This document shows, one piece after another, positions 39,805 to 53,220 of a stretch of 64,000 bases of DNA; the first letter of the stretch is position 1; every line of letters starts with the position of its first letter. A model generated the notes under the pieces. It was given only the letters and a program-made list of their open reading frames with translations. It ran no database searches and was not told the DNA's origin. The DNA is from Paralvinella palmiformis (Eukaryota > Annelida > Polychaeta > Terebellida > Alvinellidae): assembly GCA_025642065.1 (NCBI GenBank), contig JAODUP010000573.1, positions 629,001 to 693,000 of the forward strand, given 5' to 3'. A program made the position numbers and the translations under genes.

Positions 39805-40045
39805 CCGTAAATAGTTGAGGTTAAGTCGATTTTTTGAGGAGGGTAAAGGGAGTTCTCAGAAGCACCTCGACTTATCTGCACGTCATATTTCCTACCAGCT
39901 AAAAGAAAGATATTTTGGGCCATCCTTTACACACAACACTATAGGATTTAACCCAATAAGAGTCAGAACAAAATCGCCACATCGCTGCCTATTAATATAT
40001 CATTATTCTATTAATTTTCACCAAACTATTACAATAAATATGAGC
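39805..40045. mobile_element. Fragment of the CCGTATATACTCG TIR element (copy C)
   Basis: It begins CCGTAAATAGTTGAGGTTAA after TA at 39803-39804 and continues AGGGTAAAGGGAGTTCTCAG, TTCCTACCAGCT, ACACAACACTATAGGATTT and CCAATAAGAGTCAGAAC. This matches the left 230 bases of copy A at 3212. The other end is missing. Confidence 0.7.
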
Positions 40046-40721
40046 TGGTGTCTTTTAATTTCATCTTGATTTTATAAACGAAAAATTATTAAAAGACAAG
40101 ACAGACAACAACTAACGATTCACATGTGCGTCATGGAGCTGCTGATCACGGGATTCAGTAATTGATTAATTTGCATGGATCATTGGAATCCACTTGTCCA
40201 TCGATTAATTAAACCGTTTAAAAGGAGCCTCAAGTTTCAACTAAACAATGGAACACCTTGTTACATATTCTCTACATCCCAGTTACAATAAGGCTAAACT
40301 TGCACCAGATCAGTTCATTCTTCATTTCTTGTCACAGACTCTGTTACCCCTTGGGAGTTTCTTCCCGGAAGAAAGGTTTTCTTCCCGGTAAAAACCCATT
40401 TCTTCCCATCGGAAAGGAAGAAACCCAACCCTGGGATCTATTACTAAATAGACTAAAACATGTTAAATAAATAGCCTACGTCAATCTTACCTAGCAGATG
40501 GTCATTATTTAAGGAGGGTCTTTTAAGGCGGTTTTTGTTTTAAAGAAGCCTAATCAGGAATGGAAGGGGGGGGGGAGTTAAGTCAAGTGGTCATCAGGAC
40601 ATATGTTATTGTATGCTACAAAGGCCAGGATGTACAATAGGACAGGATTCATTTCATATTAATAATAAGAAGTTTGACTCAGATGTCATTAATACGTTGC
40701 TATTGTTGTTGTCCAGTTAAT

Positions 40722-40780
<59 letters not shown>

Positions 40781-42304
40781 CGTGTGTTAATGTGTGTATA
40801 CATGATGAGGTACGTACATGTATGCTTTACCTACATATATAAATGCATGCGACAATTGTACACAATATGCTACATTACCACTAAATGGACACATATACTT
40901 TAAAGCAAACAAATAACCCCCCCCCCACAATCTCTGTCATTCATCACAATCACTACAACACTAGACCATATAACATAATATGGTAATGGTGTACTAGAAC
41001 AATAAACATTCAGGTGGCTATCAGATGAAATATGGAATGATTTTCTGTGACAAATACCAACATGTCACAGTCACTAACCTGGCATAGTATACATCAATCT
41101 GTATTAAAGTCAGCTTTATAAACTGTTTGTCTGGAAAATTTTCGTATTTGTGACGACTTCACGTTCTGCCATCAACAGACAGGTGACAAACGCTACTGGC
41201 TACAACATGGACAAACATGAGCTACACTCTCACACGCCCACACACCATATAGGCAACAGTCCTGTAAACCCTAAACAGGACACAGAAAATTTACAACAGA
41301 GCCTGGGCTGGCTCTGGTGATGCCAGCCTTGTTAGCTGGGCAGTGTATTGATTTCTATCATCGCACACACACACATAATGATAAGGCCAAGCAGACCCTG
41401 GATATCGGATACCGCAGTGCTGCCACCTATAGTATAGATCAATTAGCATTTACATCAGTCTTGCTGTATAAACCCAATTAGAGCTTTTCATCAGCTGAAA
41501 CTAATCATGCTTCATGGGTCCAGTAAACGTACTTCGGTTGTCATTTTTATATAGCAAGATACAATGTAAGATTCAATCGCATCACAAAAACATAACAAGA
41601 CCCGCTACTGTAAGACCCAAACAAACAAATCCCAGAATTGGGTACTCCAGAGTGCTGCCACCTTTAGGCCCCTTAAAACACTGACATGTTGCCTTAATTC
41701 ATGTCAATAGGCCACATTACATCATAACTATTTGATGATGTCATCACGGCTATAATCTTCTTTACTTATTTGTCACTAATATCATAAATCAACATAAATA
41801 TGTTTGTTTATTTCAGCACAGATTATCACTTTTTATTTAAATGACTCTCACAACACAATGACAATTACACAACATATGAATTATGACATAACAGAAAATA
41901 AATGTGAACGTAATGTTTTCTCAAGTGAAATGGTATGAGATTTATTTAACAAAATAATGTTTTAACTGGATTAAATCATATTTGACTACATATTAACACC
42001 AAAAGGTGATGTTACTGTACCCAACAAGTAATCGTGCAACCCTTACTACATACGGTAGATCTCGAAACCCAGAGCCTGTGGCAGAGGGCATGCTTTATAG
42101 TGAAAATAAACCAAACAGCCTAAAAAATGGAAGTATTTTATAGCTTTTCTTTATAGAACTTCTGTGTTTAAAATTGTGTATGTGTGGATGTAAATCTATA
42201 TCTGTCATATAGGATTATTTATTCTATACGTGAAGGTCAAGAGTTCATTTCCTGCACTAAGCTAAACAAAAGAGTGTCACCTGTAAAATTATGTCACAGT
42301 TACT
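40046..42304. other. Intergenic or 5' UTR intron, microsatellite only
   Basis: Holds a (TA)n(TG)n run at 40723-40789, G-runs and C-runs near 40567 and 40918, and a short self-complementary TTCTTCCCGG segment near 40370. GTTAGTGAC on the minus strand at 41073-41081 could be a donor of a VPS13 5' UTR exon, but this is not supported further. Confidence 0.35.
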
Positions 42305-42370
42305 GTTATCCTATTATTGTGCGAACAAATGGTTTCTGCTAGTAAGGATGTTTTGTTAAATCTCCATTAT
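42305..42370 (+). mobile_element. Diverged L2-like LINE 3' tail
   Basis: TTATTGTGCGAACAAATGG, TTTCTGCTAGTAAGGATG, then TTGTTAAATCTCCATTATTA is a diverged version of the GCGCCTTTGAATGGCTCCTG tail at 35905-35966. Confidence 0.5.
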
Positions 42371-44539
42371 TAATATTATTAATATGAGTAGTGTGGTAAG
42401 GATGGTTTAAATTATCTAGAACATGACATAATAAACAAATTGTTTACTAAACAAAGAAACAATCCAGCTGTAGATGAGTAACTGACTGAGGTGGATGAGA
42501 GTACATCATGTGGAAATATATCATATTCTGATATGAGCCGTATAGATGTATTAAGCCCTATATAATAACTGTTGAATGTTTGGATGAGATTATTGACTTA
42601 ATTCAGAAACACTATATACAAAATAGCATTGCATATGTAAGTAGCTCCTTGCTAATGAATATTCACTACCGGTACATCAGATATTATAATAATAATTATA
42701 ACAAATTAGTGATGTAATATGGTAATTATATTGTGTATATGGTAATTTTCTTCTCTATAACCTTAGTAAAGTGGAATTAATGATCACTTTATACTGATTT
42801 ATCATGACTTCCTTCTGTCTCACTACACTTATTAAATATTTATTATTCTTTATTGTAAATATTAACTGCAAAAGGCATTCCCTGAAGGTGCCCTGAATCT
42901 ATGATTTTAAACCTGTTTGGAAAATTGATTCAAGTATTTGATAACAAGAGCAGCCAAAAATACAATTTCCTTTTTAAATAAGTCAAATTATTAAATGGCC
43001 CTATTAATAGCAGTCATACATCAATATCCTACCCTGCAGTTTCTCATGGGGAGGGGGGACTTTTGTTCTAGCCAACATCACAACTGGGGGGGGGGGTGAT
43101 GTCCTACCTTACATTTCACTTGTATGATATTATTATGCATGATGATATCTGTGCTAAACACGTGACTTTTACCCAAACTAATATAGTATTACCAAAAAAA
43201 TTCATCAAAAATAAATACTTTCAAAAGTATCTGAAATGCTCTTAAATGTATTTGTATTTAAATACATTTACTTTTGAAACTATTTGTATCTGACCTGATG
43301 AAATATGTATGTATTTGTAATTAAATCATTTTTAATGAATATTTGGTAGAATATATGCTGGTAATGGTATAAAGATCATCAAAACTGATATTTGTATATT
43401 ATCAACTACCACAAACATTAACTATCTAACTGACTATTTCCTCTGGATTCTGGCTTTGAGGTGTCTTATTAGATGAATGATGTCATATCAGACTTATACA
43501 ATTAACATGAAAGTTATAATTCAGTGATCAGTGGAATATGATCAATGATCACTTGATACTGATTACAACATCTTAATTTACGATTGATGCCGTTCTAAGT
43601 ACTCTTTTATCCTTCATAATTTACTTATTGATAAGATAATATTATTTATTATTAGATACAACGATCCTTCTATCTTAATTTAAAACCAATAGGTATATCA
43701 TGTCATACTTATCTACATTATAGTAATCAGAATAACCTAGTATAGCTATTATAAATATGATTAAAATATGTAATAGTCCTAATCTTAGTTCAACCATAAT
43801 GTCCTATGTTAAAATTTTATATTTCAATTATTATTACATATATAGCTTTCTATTACTTATTACACATTACTTATTACACATTACTATTACACATTACTAT
43901 TATCCAGGGACTGATAGTGTGATGGTGTTTGTTTATACCAAAAGCCAACTATGTCAGTTATTAGATTATTCTGGATGGTGTTTACATTTTTATTATATTC
44001 TGTATATAAATTAAATTATTCTATCAATAATTATACTTCGATATTCATGCATTCTTAGTGTTCATATATATCTTTGTTAAATATGAATAAATGTATGGTC
44101 CAATGTGGCCTTTCCTGAGATGAATACATTTAGCCCAGATTTAACCTAGGAAAACCTACAATAGAAATCAAATGTAATATTTTAATCTATCTAGTAATTT
44201 GAGCAGGTAATTGGCTTTATGAAGAATTACTGAATATGTAATTTACTTGCATTATACATCAATGATGCGTATATTTATCCACCTCAGCAATCTATTAGCC
44301 ATAAGATAATATTATGAATCATCCTGCTGTTAATGCTGACATCCCAAATATTAATGGATTATCTTACCTGTTACCTTCGGAGTATAAACACAAAATGTGT
44401 TTATAACCCAGGGTCGACAACTCCCCCCTCCAAGTAACAATACATAACCTGGTAATTAGTCTGTAATCTATACATCAGTGTACACAGATTTATGCAAGTA
44501 CAAACATAGATATTATAATATGCTAAATATTGTTGTATT
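42371..44539. other. AT-rich intergenic sequence
   Basis: Very AT-rich, with a G-run at 43087-43096 and TTACACATTACT repeats near 43860-43900. No gene or transposon is recognised. Confidence 0.5.
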
Positions 44540-44703
44540 ATAGCCAATATTGTGTAGATGTTAGGCTAAATGAACCAAAAGACCTCCAACAGTAATGAGG
44601 CAAAATGAAATATGAAACACACTTTTGACATAACCCAGCCAGGATTTGAACCTTGGTTCTGAAAGTCTGTGGCCAAACATGCTATCAGTTAAGCCATGGA
44701 GAC
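44540..44703 (-). mobile_element. tRNA-derived SINE, family 1
   Basis: On the minus strand, the head GTCTCCATGGCTTAACTGAT (A box) and GGTTCAAATCCTGGC (B box) are followed by CATATTTCATTTTGCCTC, ATTACTGTTGGAGGTC and TTTAGCC. It is the clearest tRNA head of family 1. Confidence 0.75.
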
Positions 44704-45329
44704 TCATTAATAGTATTTCTTGTGGTTTCTCTAACATGACACATCATCAAAATGTTGAACTTTATTACTTCAACACTGGTATATTAGATAGTAACTGCGT
44801 CTACAAACTGATCTATTATTTTTTTAGTCAGCTATCACTGTAGTAGTTAATTCTATGTGGTTCTTTATCACATGCACAATCAGAATATACTTCAGGTGGG
44901 AATATATTTTATACAAGTGACCCAGTTATTTGGTTATAGGTGTAACCTTACTAGACCCACTTGTAACATGTAGCCTGTAACAAATAAACCGTGGAGATTA
45001 GATTAAACCATTTTAATGGGGGATGGAACAGTACACATAGACAGTTAGCATTGAGATTTCTGCCAACTGTACAGTGCATGATTATGCCTTCATCAAGAAA
45101 ATCCCAAAATAATTTTCAACATTTGTCAAATGTGCTCAGTGGTGTGGACAGATGGATGGGAACCTTAAGGACTATATATCATTCAGTATTAGTCAAGATC
45201 TCATATAAGATGAGTCAGAATTGTTAGTTGCTTTCTAAATAATTAAACAAATCCCTGTGTAGACTAAATTACAAAACATTCATTTGGGGGGTATATATAT
45301 ATATATATATATAAGTTTGCATGTTTTAA

Positions 45330-46160
45330 ATGAGCCACCATAGCCTCTGGGTTGAAGAATTATCATCCTATTTCTAACCTTCCTTTCATCTCTAAGCTTA
45401 TTAAAAAGGTAGAGCAAGGTATTAGAAGAGCCTTGAGAACACAATGACCCCCATAATAGTTATCAGTCTGTTTATTGTAGAGGCCATTCAACAGAAACTT
45501 ATCTCTTGAAAGTGCACAATGACATTTGCTGATGACCAATCAATGGATGCAGTAAATGTGCTTGATTTTCTGCAGATTTTGATGTAATCGATCACCCGAT
45601 ACGACTGAAGCATTTAGAATTTTCCTTTGGCATCAAGGAAATGGCCTTAACATGCAAGACTTTAATCCCAAGTCCTTATAATTTTTGGAGTGGAGTATAG
45701 CAATAAATTATTATATAATATCCCCTTCTCTCTGACAAACATCTATATTGAGGGTGGAACTGTGCTGCACGTTTGGCGACATGCCCTCACAAAAGAGAAC
45801 ATATAATGCTAATTTTCTCCAAGCTGTACTCGCTTCCTGTATGTTACAGATCACTAGAGTCTATACAAGATCCTCTTTCACACACTAAGTTAAAGTACTG
45901 AGTTCAATAGTATCACTGAATCTAAGCAATTTGATCCAGAAGTATATACCAGTGAGACTGCTGTGATCCGAGTCCTGTTCACTTTTAACTCTACCAAAAA
46001 GCCACACACCATTATGCACCGAGAGAAATCTTTCTGAGCTTCAGCTCCAATAATTAGGATACAAGTTGCCTGATCAGGTTAAACTTACAGGAAGTAAAGA
46101 AATATTTTTAAGGTTCTTAAAATCCATTTAATTAAATTAGCCTATTTAAAATATCTCTAA
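45330..46160 (+). mobile_element. LINE RT fragment (L2/CR1-like), internally deleted
   Basis: In broken plus-strand frames: NYHPISNLPFISKLIKK, then SVYCRGHSTETYLLKVHND, VLDF..DFDVIDHPIRLKH (RT palm with the first Asp), LEFSFGIKE, and, after a deletion that removes the catalytic box, NLSELQLQ, LGYKLPDQVKLTGS and IFLRFLKSI. The order is that of LINE ORF2, but most of the RT core is absent. Confidence 0.7.
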
Positions 46161-46461
46161 ATCGGTGTATTTATGTATAGAATGTGTTTGTGCTATGTGA
46201 GTCTGAACATGTCTTAATTCTGTCTTCACTGAAAAGTGCCTTAGAGAAACTCAAGCTGATTAAAGTCCAAATTAAAATAATATTATTCATTATAACATCA
46301 GTAATTAGGTAACCAACTGTACATGTAGTTATTATAGAATAAAATTGCATAAAATATTCCCTGAAACATGCATAAATTACATATAATATATCAAAGCTTT
46401 TAGAAAATAGCATCATGGAAACTCAAAACTAAAATATGTATATATACCAGTGTATTAACTG

Positions 46462-46493
<32 letters not shown>

Positions 46494-48946
46494 GAACACT
46501 TTTCCATAAAAGTACAGACAACTAGAATATTACTTCTCTTGTTATATCTGATTATTGTCACAATGGTTGAGGCAGCAGTTTACAAATATGTCCACTGTAT
46601 ATGCCAGGGTCTAGATACTGGATTATTGATGACAAGAGTAGAAAGGTGTAGATTATGAGGAATGGGTCCAGAACAGCAGTACACTTCTGATAGGAAAGCA
46701 TTCAGGAGTCTGGCTTTATGGCAGATGTAAATGAACTTGTTGATCAGCTATAGTTACATCTATTCTAGTTTGATAGTACATATTTATGTACAAGTTATCT
46801 GTAAGTGTAACGCTCCAGTTTAAAATGTATAAAATCATGTAATTTATCATTTGTTCAGTTAATATTTTGTAAAATAATATTTACATCTCTGCTGCAGATC
46901 TTTTTTTAATTGTATAAATGTAGTAAAATACATTTGAAATGTCATTGTTCATAATTTATCCAGGTACTTTCTTTTAGCAGATATCTATTAGTTTTAGAAA
47001 TGACTTCATATTTTTGGTTCATAACAATGTTCACATGAAATTTGTGTGTGTTATCTATGTATATAGATATTATATTATAACCTAACATAATAAATACAAT
47101 TCAGTTATTAAAGTTGTTCTTTTAATGCTGTATGTGTAATGGAATGGTGCAGGCACAAGAACCAGAGTCGATTTTGTGGTTTTTAGTTTATTGATTATTG
47201 ATAACACAATACTTAATCAAAGTAAGAGTTGATGCAATGCAATTAAGGTGACCACTAAAGATATTATGATTACCAACATGACAGTGGACATAATTAACTG
47301 ATTACACATCCTTATGGTTTATACTACTCAGTACTTTGTAAAGCATATTCACATTTAATTTGTTGATACGGCAATAAATGTAATGAATTATATTTAGCAG
47401 ACGAGGTGCAACATCAACAATAAATAGCTCTTCAAGGAAATCATGGAGTGTATACTTCTTAAAATAATGGTTCACTTAAAGGTGTATTGCTTATAAAGGT
47501 AACCCAAAATATCCGAATATTAATCATGAACTCTACCTAATATCACAGATATAAATCTTAATTACTGGAAGGTAGCCATTATGTCTTCATTGATTACCAG
47601 ATGGGAGAAAGGAAAACAAATCACATGTTCTGATGTCAGGCAGCACAAGGATCATGTAGCTATCTAGATCCTGATCAAGTCAGGCCACAGCTGCTCAGGA
47701 TAAGCCATGCTCATCACCGTACCTGGCTCTCTGTTCATCCTACTAACTACTATTAACTGACTTCATCAACGGTTGATTTATATCAATCTGACATCTCGGT
47801 AGATACTTCTTCTTACAATACAAAACAATTTTCCTTTATAATTTTCCGTTATAATTTTCTTTAGTAATTTCAGTAACATATGAAGCTGTTTGGACTAACA
47901 TTAATATGATAATTTGGCACTAAATGTAACACCAAATATAGAATCAATAAAACAATATCATATACCTTTTAAAATACAAGTCAATCACATCTGATGTTCA
48001 CTTATTCTGTTCACACTGTTTCTAGTTTATTGACGCTGAATTGTCATTAAACATTAGACTAGTCTAGCTGATTAATGGATGAGTCACATTCAGGACAGTT
48101 CAAACCTAATTTTGTTTGGATGCTTCGCACCCAAATATTTATTAATACTAATAATAATAACGGCTTGAATAGCAGTGTTTAACATGACCGGTTACTTAAA
48201 GGTGTGAGATACAGAGGGTGTGTAATTTAATGCTTCCCACATGGACTATAACTCTAAATAAATTTTTAATTGGAAATAGATGGAATATTCAGTCAAGAAA
48301 ATTAATATGTGCTAATAAAGCACTGAGGACTCGCATCAATCCAGATATTTCATACTTCAGCCTGCCAACACCCAAATTCCTTGCCAGAGCATATAATGCA
48401 CTATATTTATAAATGTTTCATGTATTTTTAGTTTTATTAAAAAATTTAAGTTTTAGAAGTAAAAATTATAATATATATTTGGGTGTAAAACATCTGATCA
48501 AAATTGGATGTCATCTTGAGTGTAAACCATCTGGTAACCATCTAGACCTCTTAGTAGAGTCCTTATCTACTCAAATTACTAAGATAGACCCTCATGAAGA
48601 TATTTTTTAAATATATTTTCATGCTGGGGCTGGCATGTATATTTTATGTACTATTGGTCATGATGACACTTTCTGACATGATACCAAAGAGATATTCTAG
48701 GCTATAGTTACTTCTGTAATTTGACCAGAAATTGTAAGCAGGCAATACAACATGATTAAAGATCTTGTGTGCATGTGTTGACATCCAGTGTTTGAGCCCC
48801 TGATATCTTGTTCTAAATATGACTGTAAAGTTGAATTATATCATTGCCCATATGTGAATTACAGGTGACCCCCCTCAAAAAAAAAATGCTGACAAACACA
48901 AAAACAGTCCTGAACAGATTTCTACAGATTACTGTTCTAAAAAATA
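46161..48946. other. AT-rich intergenic sequence
   Basis: TA run at 46460-46492. No gene, SINE or transposon end was recognised. 48215-48265 weakly matches 36713-36790. Confidence 0.45.
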
Positions 48947-49060
48947 ATAATGTATATTTAATAAAGCGCCCTTACTAGCAGGAGTCATTCAAAGGCGCTG
49001 TACAAATAATATGTAATATAATAATACCCCAAATAATAATGTGTCTGTAAAAAAGAGATT
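48947..49060 (-). mobile_element. L2-like LINE 3' tail
   Basis: On the plus strand it reads TATATTTAATAAAGCGCCC, TTACTAGCAGGAGTCATTCA and AAGGCGCTGTACAAATAAT, the inverse complement of the LINE tail at 35905-35966. Confidence 0.8.
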
Positions 49061-49409
49061 TAAAAGATAGTATTGAATTAATAGCTACAATTTATTGATG
49101 TCATTCTTTGTATATTAATCATTTATATTATTACTGTACTTAAAGTAATCTGTACACTTAATTGAAATTCTAATTTAGTTAATTATTGTTATGAACTGGG
49201 ATATGTTTGCATATAGCACTGATGTATGTAGAGGCTAGAGAACAAAAAGAGTCAACATGTGTTGTTTGTAAATACTTATTTATGTACAAACTTAACTAAG
49301 CAACACATAATACAAATGACATATACATTAGTGAACCGACCAGACTTGGTTCAGTCTGACCCCTGTACATTATTTTACAATACAGACAATAATTATCATT
49401 TGGTAATTA

Positions 49410-50430
49410 TACTCTTAGTCAAATTGATAACACTGCATCATGAAATCTATTTCTGTGATAAATACAATATTATTAAATAGTCTAAACTTTTCCAAACGTC
49501 CAATAACTCTCTCTACATGAATTCGTACATCGGATAGGTGCATTGAAACAATAATATCTTTTACATGAAATTGCCTTTTGTGAAACATCGAATCTTTAAT
49601 ATAGCACCCTTTTCCGAAAGTTAGTCCGAGATTAAAAAGGCCATGTCTGCTAAAATACAATCTCCATAATTAATTAAATCTAAAAATCCTGATTTATTAG
49701 TCAACTGTTTATCCGACACTCGACCACCCCAACCTGCAGATAGAAATGTCACTGTACCAGCTGGACTTATGTCTATTAAATATTTGCACAGGCAATTAAA
49801 TTACTTGGTCTCTCTATAAAGATTTCACTGCAGTCTATAATACAAATACAATCTCTATATTTTCTCCTGAAACATATGGGCATATGCTTTCTTATGCTAT
49901 TTCTATTTGGCCATACAATCAGAGCCCTCATAAGTCATATATTTGGACGAGATAGGTAGTCATAATCTATAAACATTAGATACAATAGTTAATTCATGGC
50001 CAAATCTATGAGCCAAGTCTTCCTGTAAAATACCAAGTTTCAGCTTCATAAAAACAAGCAGTACATAGTCTCCTACAAAAATAGATGCATAACACACCTT
50101 AACTTTATCTCTCACTATATCTACCACCGACATAAATTAAGATACATTTAATAGCCCTGTATAAAAATGTATACTATCATTATTGTCAATGATGACATAA
50201 AACCCGAAAACCTTTGACTTCCTTGTTAGCGTGTCATTTTCTGCTCTAAGTTGATAAACCTCTTATTACGACTCGGCAATTCGCTTTGGTACTGTCGAAG
50301 GAGCTCATCTTCCTTTGCTGGATCTGTATGGTAACTGACATCTTTATCTTCAGTCATTAGACGGACAGCATTCTCAATATCAATGGCACTACTACCAGTG
50401 GCATCATCTAAAAATAATTGCAAAAAATAA
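49410..50430 (-). pseudogene. DDE_Tnp_4-type transposase, broken
   Basis: After a possible acceptor (TTATTTTTAG at about 50410) the minus strand reads DDATGSSAIDIENAVRL, ELLRQYQSELPSRNKRF, SKVFGFYVI, DNNDSIHFYTGLLN, KLKLGILQEDLAHRFGHEL, WPNRNSIRKHMPICFR, KYRDCICIIDCSEIFIERP (first Asp), [50 protein letters not shown] (second Asp; the usual LADRGF has M for R), and LSDVRIHVERVIGRLEKF (Glu). All three catalytic acids are visible across the frames, but stops and several frame changes break the gene. Confidence 0.85.
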
Positions 50431-51289
50431 GGATTGGATGACCATACATCTAGGTTCTACGGTTTAAATTGTCAAAATAAAACACAATTTGTCAAATGAT
50501 ATTGACACCTGGTAGGCCTAATCAGAATTAAATTATTATTGATAACATTAATGAGCAGTACTTTGACTGATATTAGACCTACCTTATATTATACATACTG
50601 TATATACTAGCGTATAAGTCGACCTAGCAGATAAGTCGAGGTCAATTTTTTGCCCTTTAATTCTTTCCTTGTGCATATGCTCACCATATAAGTCAAAGTT
50701 AGGTATTAGCTTAAAATCCCTCAAAATTTGAATCATTGTCTTCATTCAAGAAAAAGCTGACCCAGTCATTTCAAACTCATGGTGTCACCTAGTGTGTCAT
50801 AAATATATCAGTATCAATTTCTTTACCAGCAGTGACACCCCCCCACACACACACACAGATGGATTTTGCTTTGATGTTATATTTAATTAATAAACAAACT
50901 TGTCACATTAAACATGCCTGATTGTAACTTCAACTGGCAAGCGTTATTAATTAATTGTTTCATGACAAGTGGCGAACAAGGTTTTTCGCTAATCATCTGG
51001 AAGTACCGGTAGTTGACGGCGAGTGACTACCAAGTATTATTACCTTAAGATTGGCATGTTTGTAAGATCCAAATAACAATTTGGTGAAAATTAATCGTAA
51101 TTTATTGAATAAGACTAGAAGGCAGAGATGTGGCAATTTTGTTCCAACTGTGGATCACACAAACATGCCTGATTGTAAGTTCAATTGGCAAGTGTTATTA
51201 AATCACTGTTTCACAGCACTCTGGAAGTACTGGTAGTTAACAGCGTGTGACTATCAAGTATTATTTCATAAAACACGGCACAGTTGTGG

Positions 51290-53030
51290 TACAGGCAGAA
51301 AACCACCAGAAGATCTAGCATTTAATAGTATGTGCAACAAAATGCTACATGATCTTATAAAAACATGGAGTTCGGTTGAACTTTTTGCACAGTATGTAGA
51401 TGAGGGTGGTTTGTGCATGTGAAAACTGAATGAATATCATGGTGAAAATGTGTTGATTCTGTCATCTCCTGGCTTTGCAAATGTCATGGGATTCAGAAGT
51501 GAATTGGTGCAGTCATTGCACTTAGTGAAGAACACTGATGATGACCATTGCTTTAGTCTTGTCAAAGGTATCATCCAAATTCAACAATGAATCACTGGCG
51601 ATAATGTTGATAGGGAACATTATAACAGGGACAACCAACAGACCTCCAAGTAGCATTAGGGGTACTTATGTGACGGAACAAAATCTTGATATCTGAGTTG
51701 TCCAAATACTGTGTGTGCTGCTCATACGACAAAGTCAGACTGTTTCGGTACTCAGCAGCTGTCCATGTTGCACAGAATTATGCTGAAGTCGGGTTTGGGT
51801 GTGTGATCATAACATTGTAAAGCACTGCATCTATGATAATTTTGATGCTGAAATATCATCACCCGATTGCAAGACGTGTGTCCACCTGCCTTGCTATGAT
51901 CATGGCACAGGTTCGTCCACCTGGCATTAGCAGTCCTGGGGAGGTGGTTCCCAAGCGAAAACCATCAAATGACAATCTATGGAAGATCATTCCAAGAAGG
52001 TTAAGTATGATGTGCAGCAAGAGGCATATACTGGACCCAAGAAACCCCTGATGACCCCAGAACAAGCTGTCCACCACGTACCTCCCCTATCACTATTAGC
52101 TTCCCAAGCAATCGCTAAACAACGAGCATTGGAAAATGATTTTGCATTCTTACAGGACATACATACTGAATCGTTGACCGACCCCTAGCTTATCCCAATA
52201 CCATCAAAACCACAATCGAGAAGGGCCCGTCGCTTGCCAGAGCTGTTGGTGAGGACGTATCGATATTCACAACTGTCCAGCAGCTCTACAAAGTCAACAT
52301 AGACATACTCTTCCATGAGCCCCCATATTTCAAGTCTGTTATCCCTGTGCTTATGCTTATGAACTCTGCTCCAATGATCATGTCATCACTAGTGAAGGAA
52401 TAAGCAGTTATCGACATCGGTGCCACTGCAAAAGCACACAGCAGATGATCTTCTGGCAATTCATGGAATATCCAGAGCAGACACTGTAGTGTCATTGCAT
52501 GGCGTAGGCAAGGCAACTGTTATCAAAGTTGCCAAAAAGGGAACACTCTCCCTCCCTAAAGTTGGTGATGTGAAGGCTGATATGAAATCATTGCAAGCTC
52601 AGGCCAGTAAGTTCATATGTTCAGCATATGGCAAGGTAGCAGAGTCGTGCATGTCCATGACTGAATGCAGGGTCAAGATGTGGCATTATAGAACAGGGAA
52701 GAGTGGTGTATCATCAGTAAAACTCTGCTCCCTACCACCAACCAATGATGCATTCGTCGAAAACATCAACATGTCACCTGCAAGTCGCAACGTGGAAAGC
52801 AGCACTTCTCAAATCACCACCGACAATGGACCCAACAAGTCATGGCTGGGAACTCAATCACCAGGGCATCCTGCTACCACGAACAGTGCCAACGGGCAAA
52901 CTATCTGCACCTGCAGATATACTGAAGCTCATTCACTGCAACAGCTCTGGGTGTCTAACTGCAACTTGCAGCTGTTCCAAGATTTGTCTGTGCAAGGGTG
53001 GAGAGGCATTTAAGAACCCTCTCCCATGAA
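51290..53030 (+). pseudogene. Decayed gene of an uncharacterised family with FEN/XPG-like turn motif and Cys-rich tail
   Basis: Recognisable segments, in four frame blocks: VKYDVQQEAYTGPKKPL, then VPPLSLLASQAIAKQRAL and ENDFAFLQDIHTES (51980-52175); AVGEDVSIFTTVQQLYKVN (52242-52300); VIDIGATAK; ADTVVSLHGVGKATVIKV (52465-52520); ASKFICSAYGKVAESC, KLCSLPPTNDAFVEN (to about 52770); and, one frame over, SAPADILKLIHC followed by seven cysteines to 53020. From memory, intact relatives are multi-copy uncharacterised proteins in molluscs and cnidarians, with T-G-C-D-T..G-x-G-K where this copy has R-A-D-T..G-V-G-K. That pattern resembles the helix-3-turn of FEN1/XPG nucleases (G-C-D-Y..G-I-G). The central part of the family appears deleted between 52300 and 52420. 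Function is unknown. Confidence 0.55.
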
Positions 53031-53186
53031 GCGAATCAGAAAAAGAATCCATTAAACCAGACAAGGACATTGATGTGTAATGTACACAAAGCATATTATG
53101 CTCTGGCTACTAGTCGTGTACCACATAAATGTCAATAAGAGTGAATAGAATTTGGATTTTAATTTTAGTAATATTCTTTGCAGTTG

Positions 53187-53189
<3 letters not shown>

Positions 53190-53218
<29 letters not shown>
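53190..53218. repeat. (TA)n microsatellite
   Basis: About 14 TA units in the 3' part of the copy D element, after the end of its gene. Confidence 0.9.

Positions 53219-53220
<2 letters not shown>

Noticed and set aside
40340..40440. Self-complementary TTCTTCCCGG-type segment
   Set aside because: It could form a hairpin, but it is short, single copy here and has no transposon features.
41050..41210. Possible non-coding first exon and promoter of VPS13
   Set aside because: Only a donor-like GTTAGTG is visible. No promoter element or acceptor pairing can be supported without transcript data.
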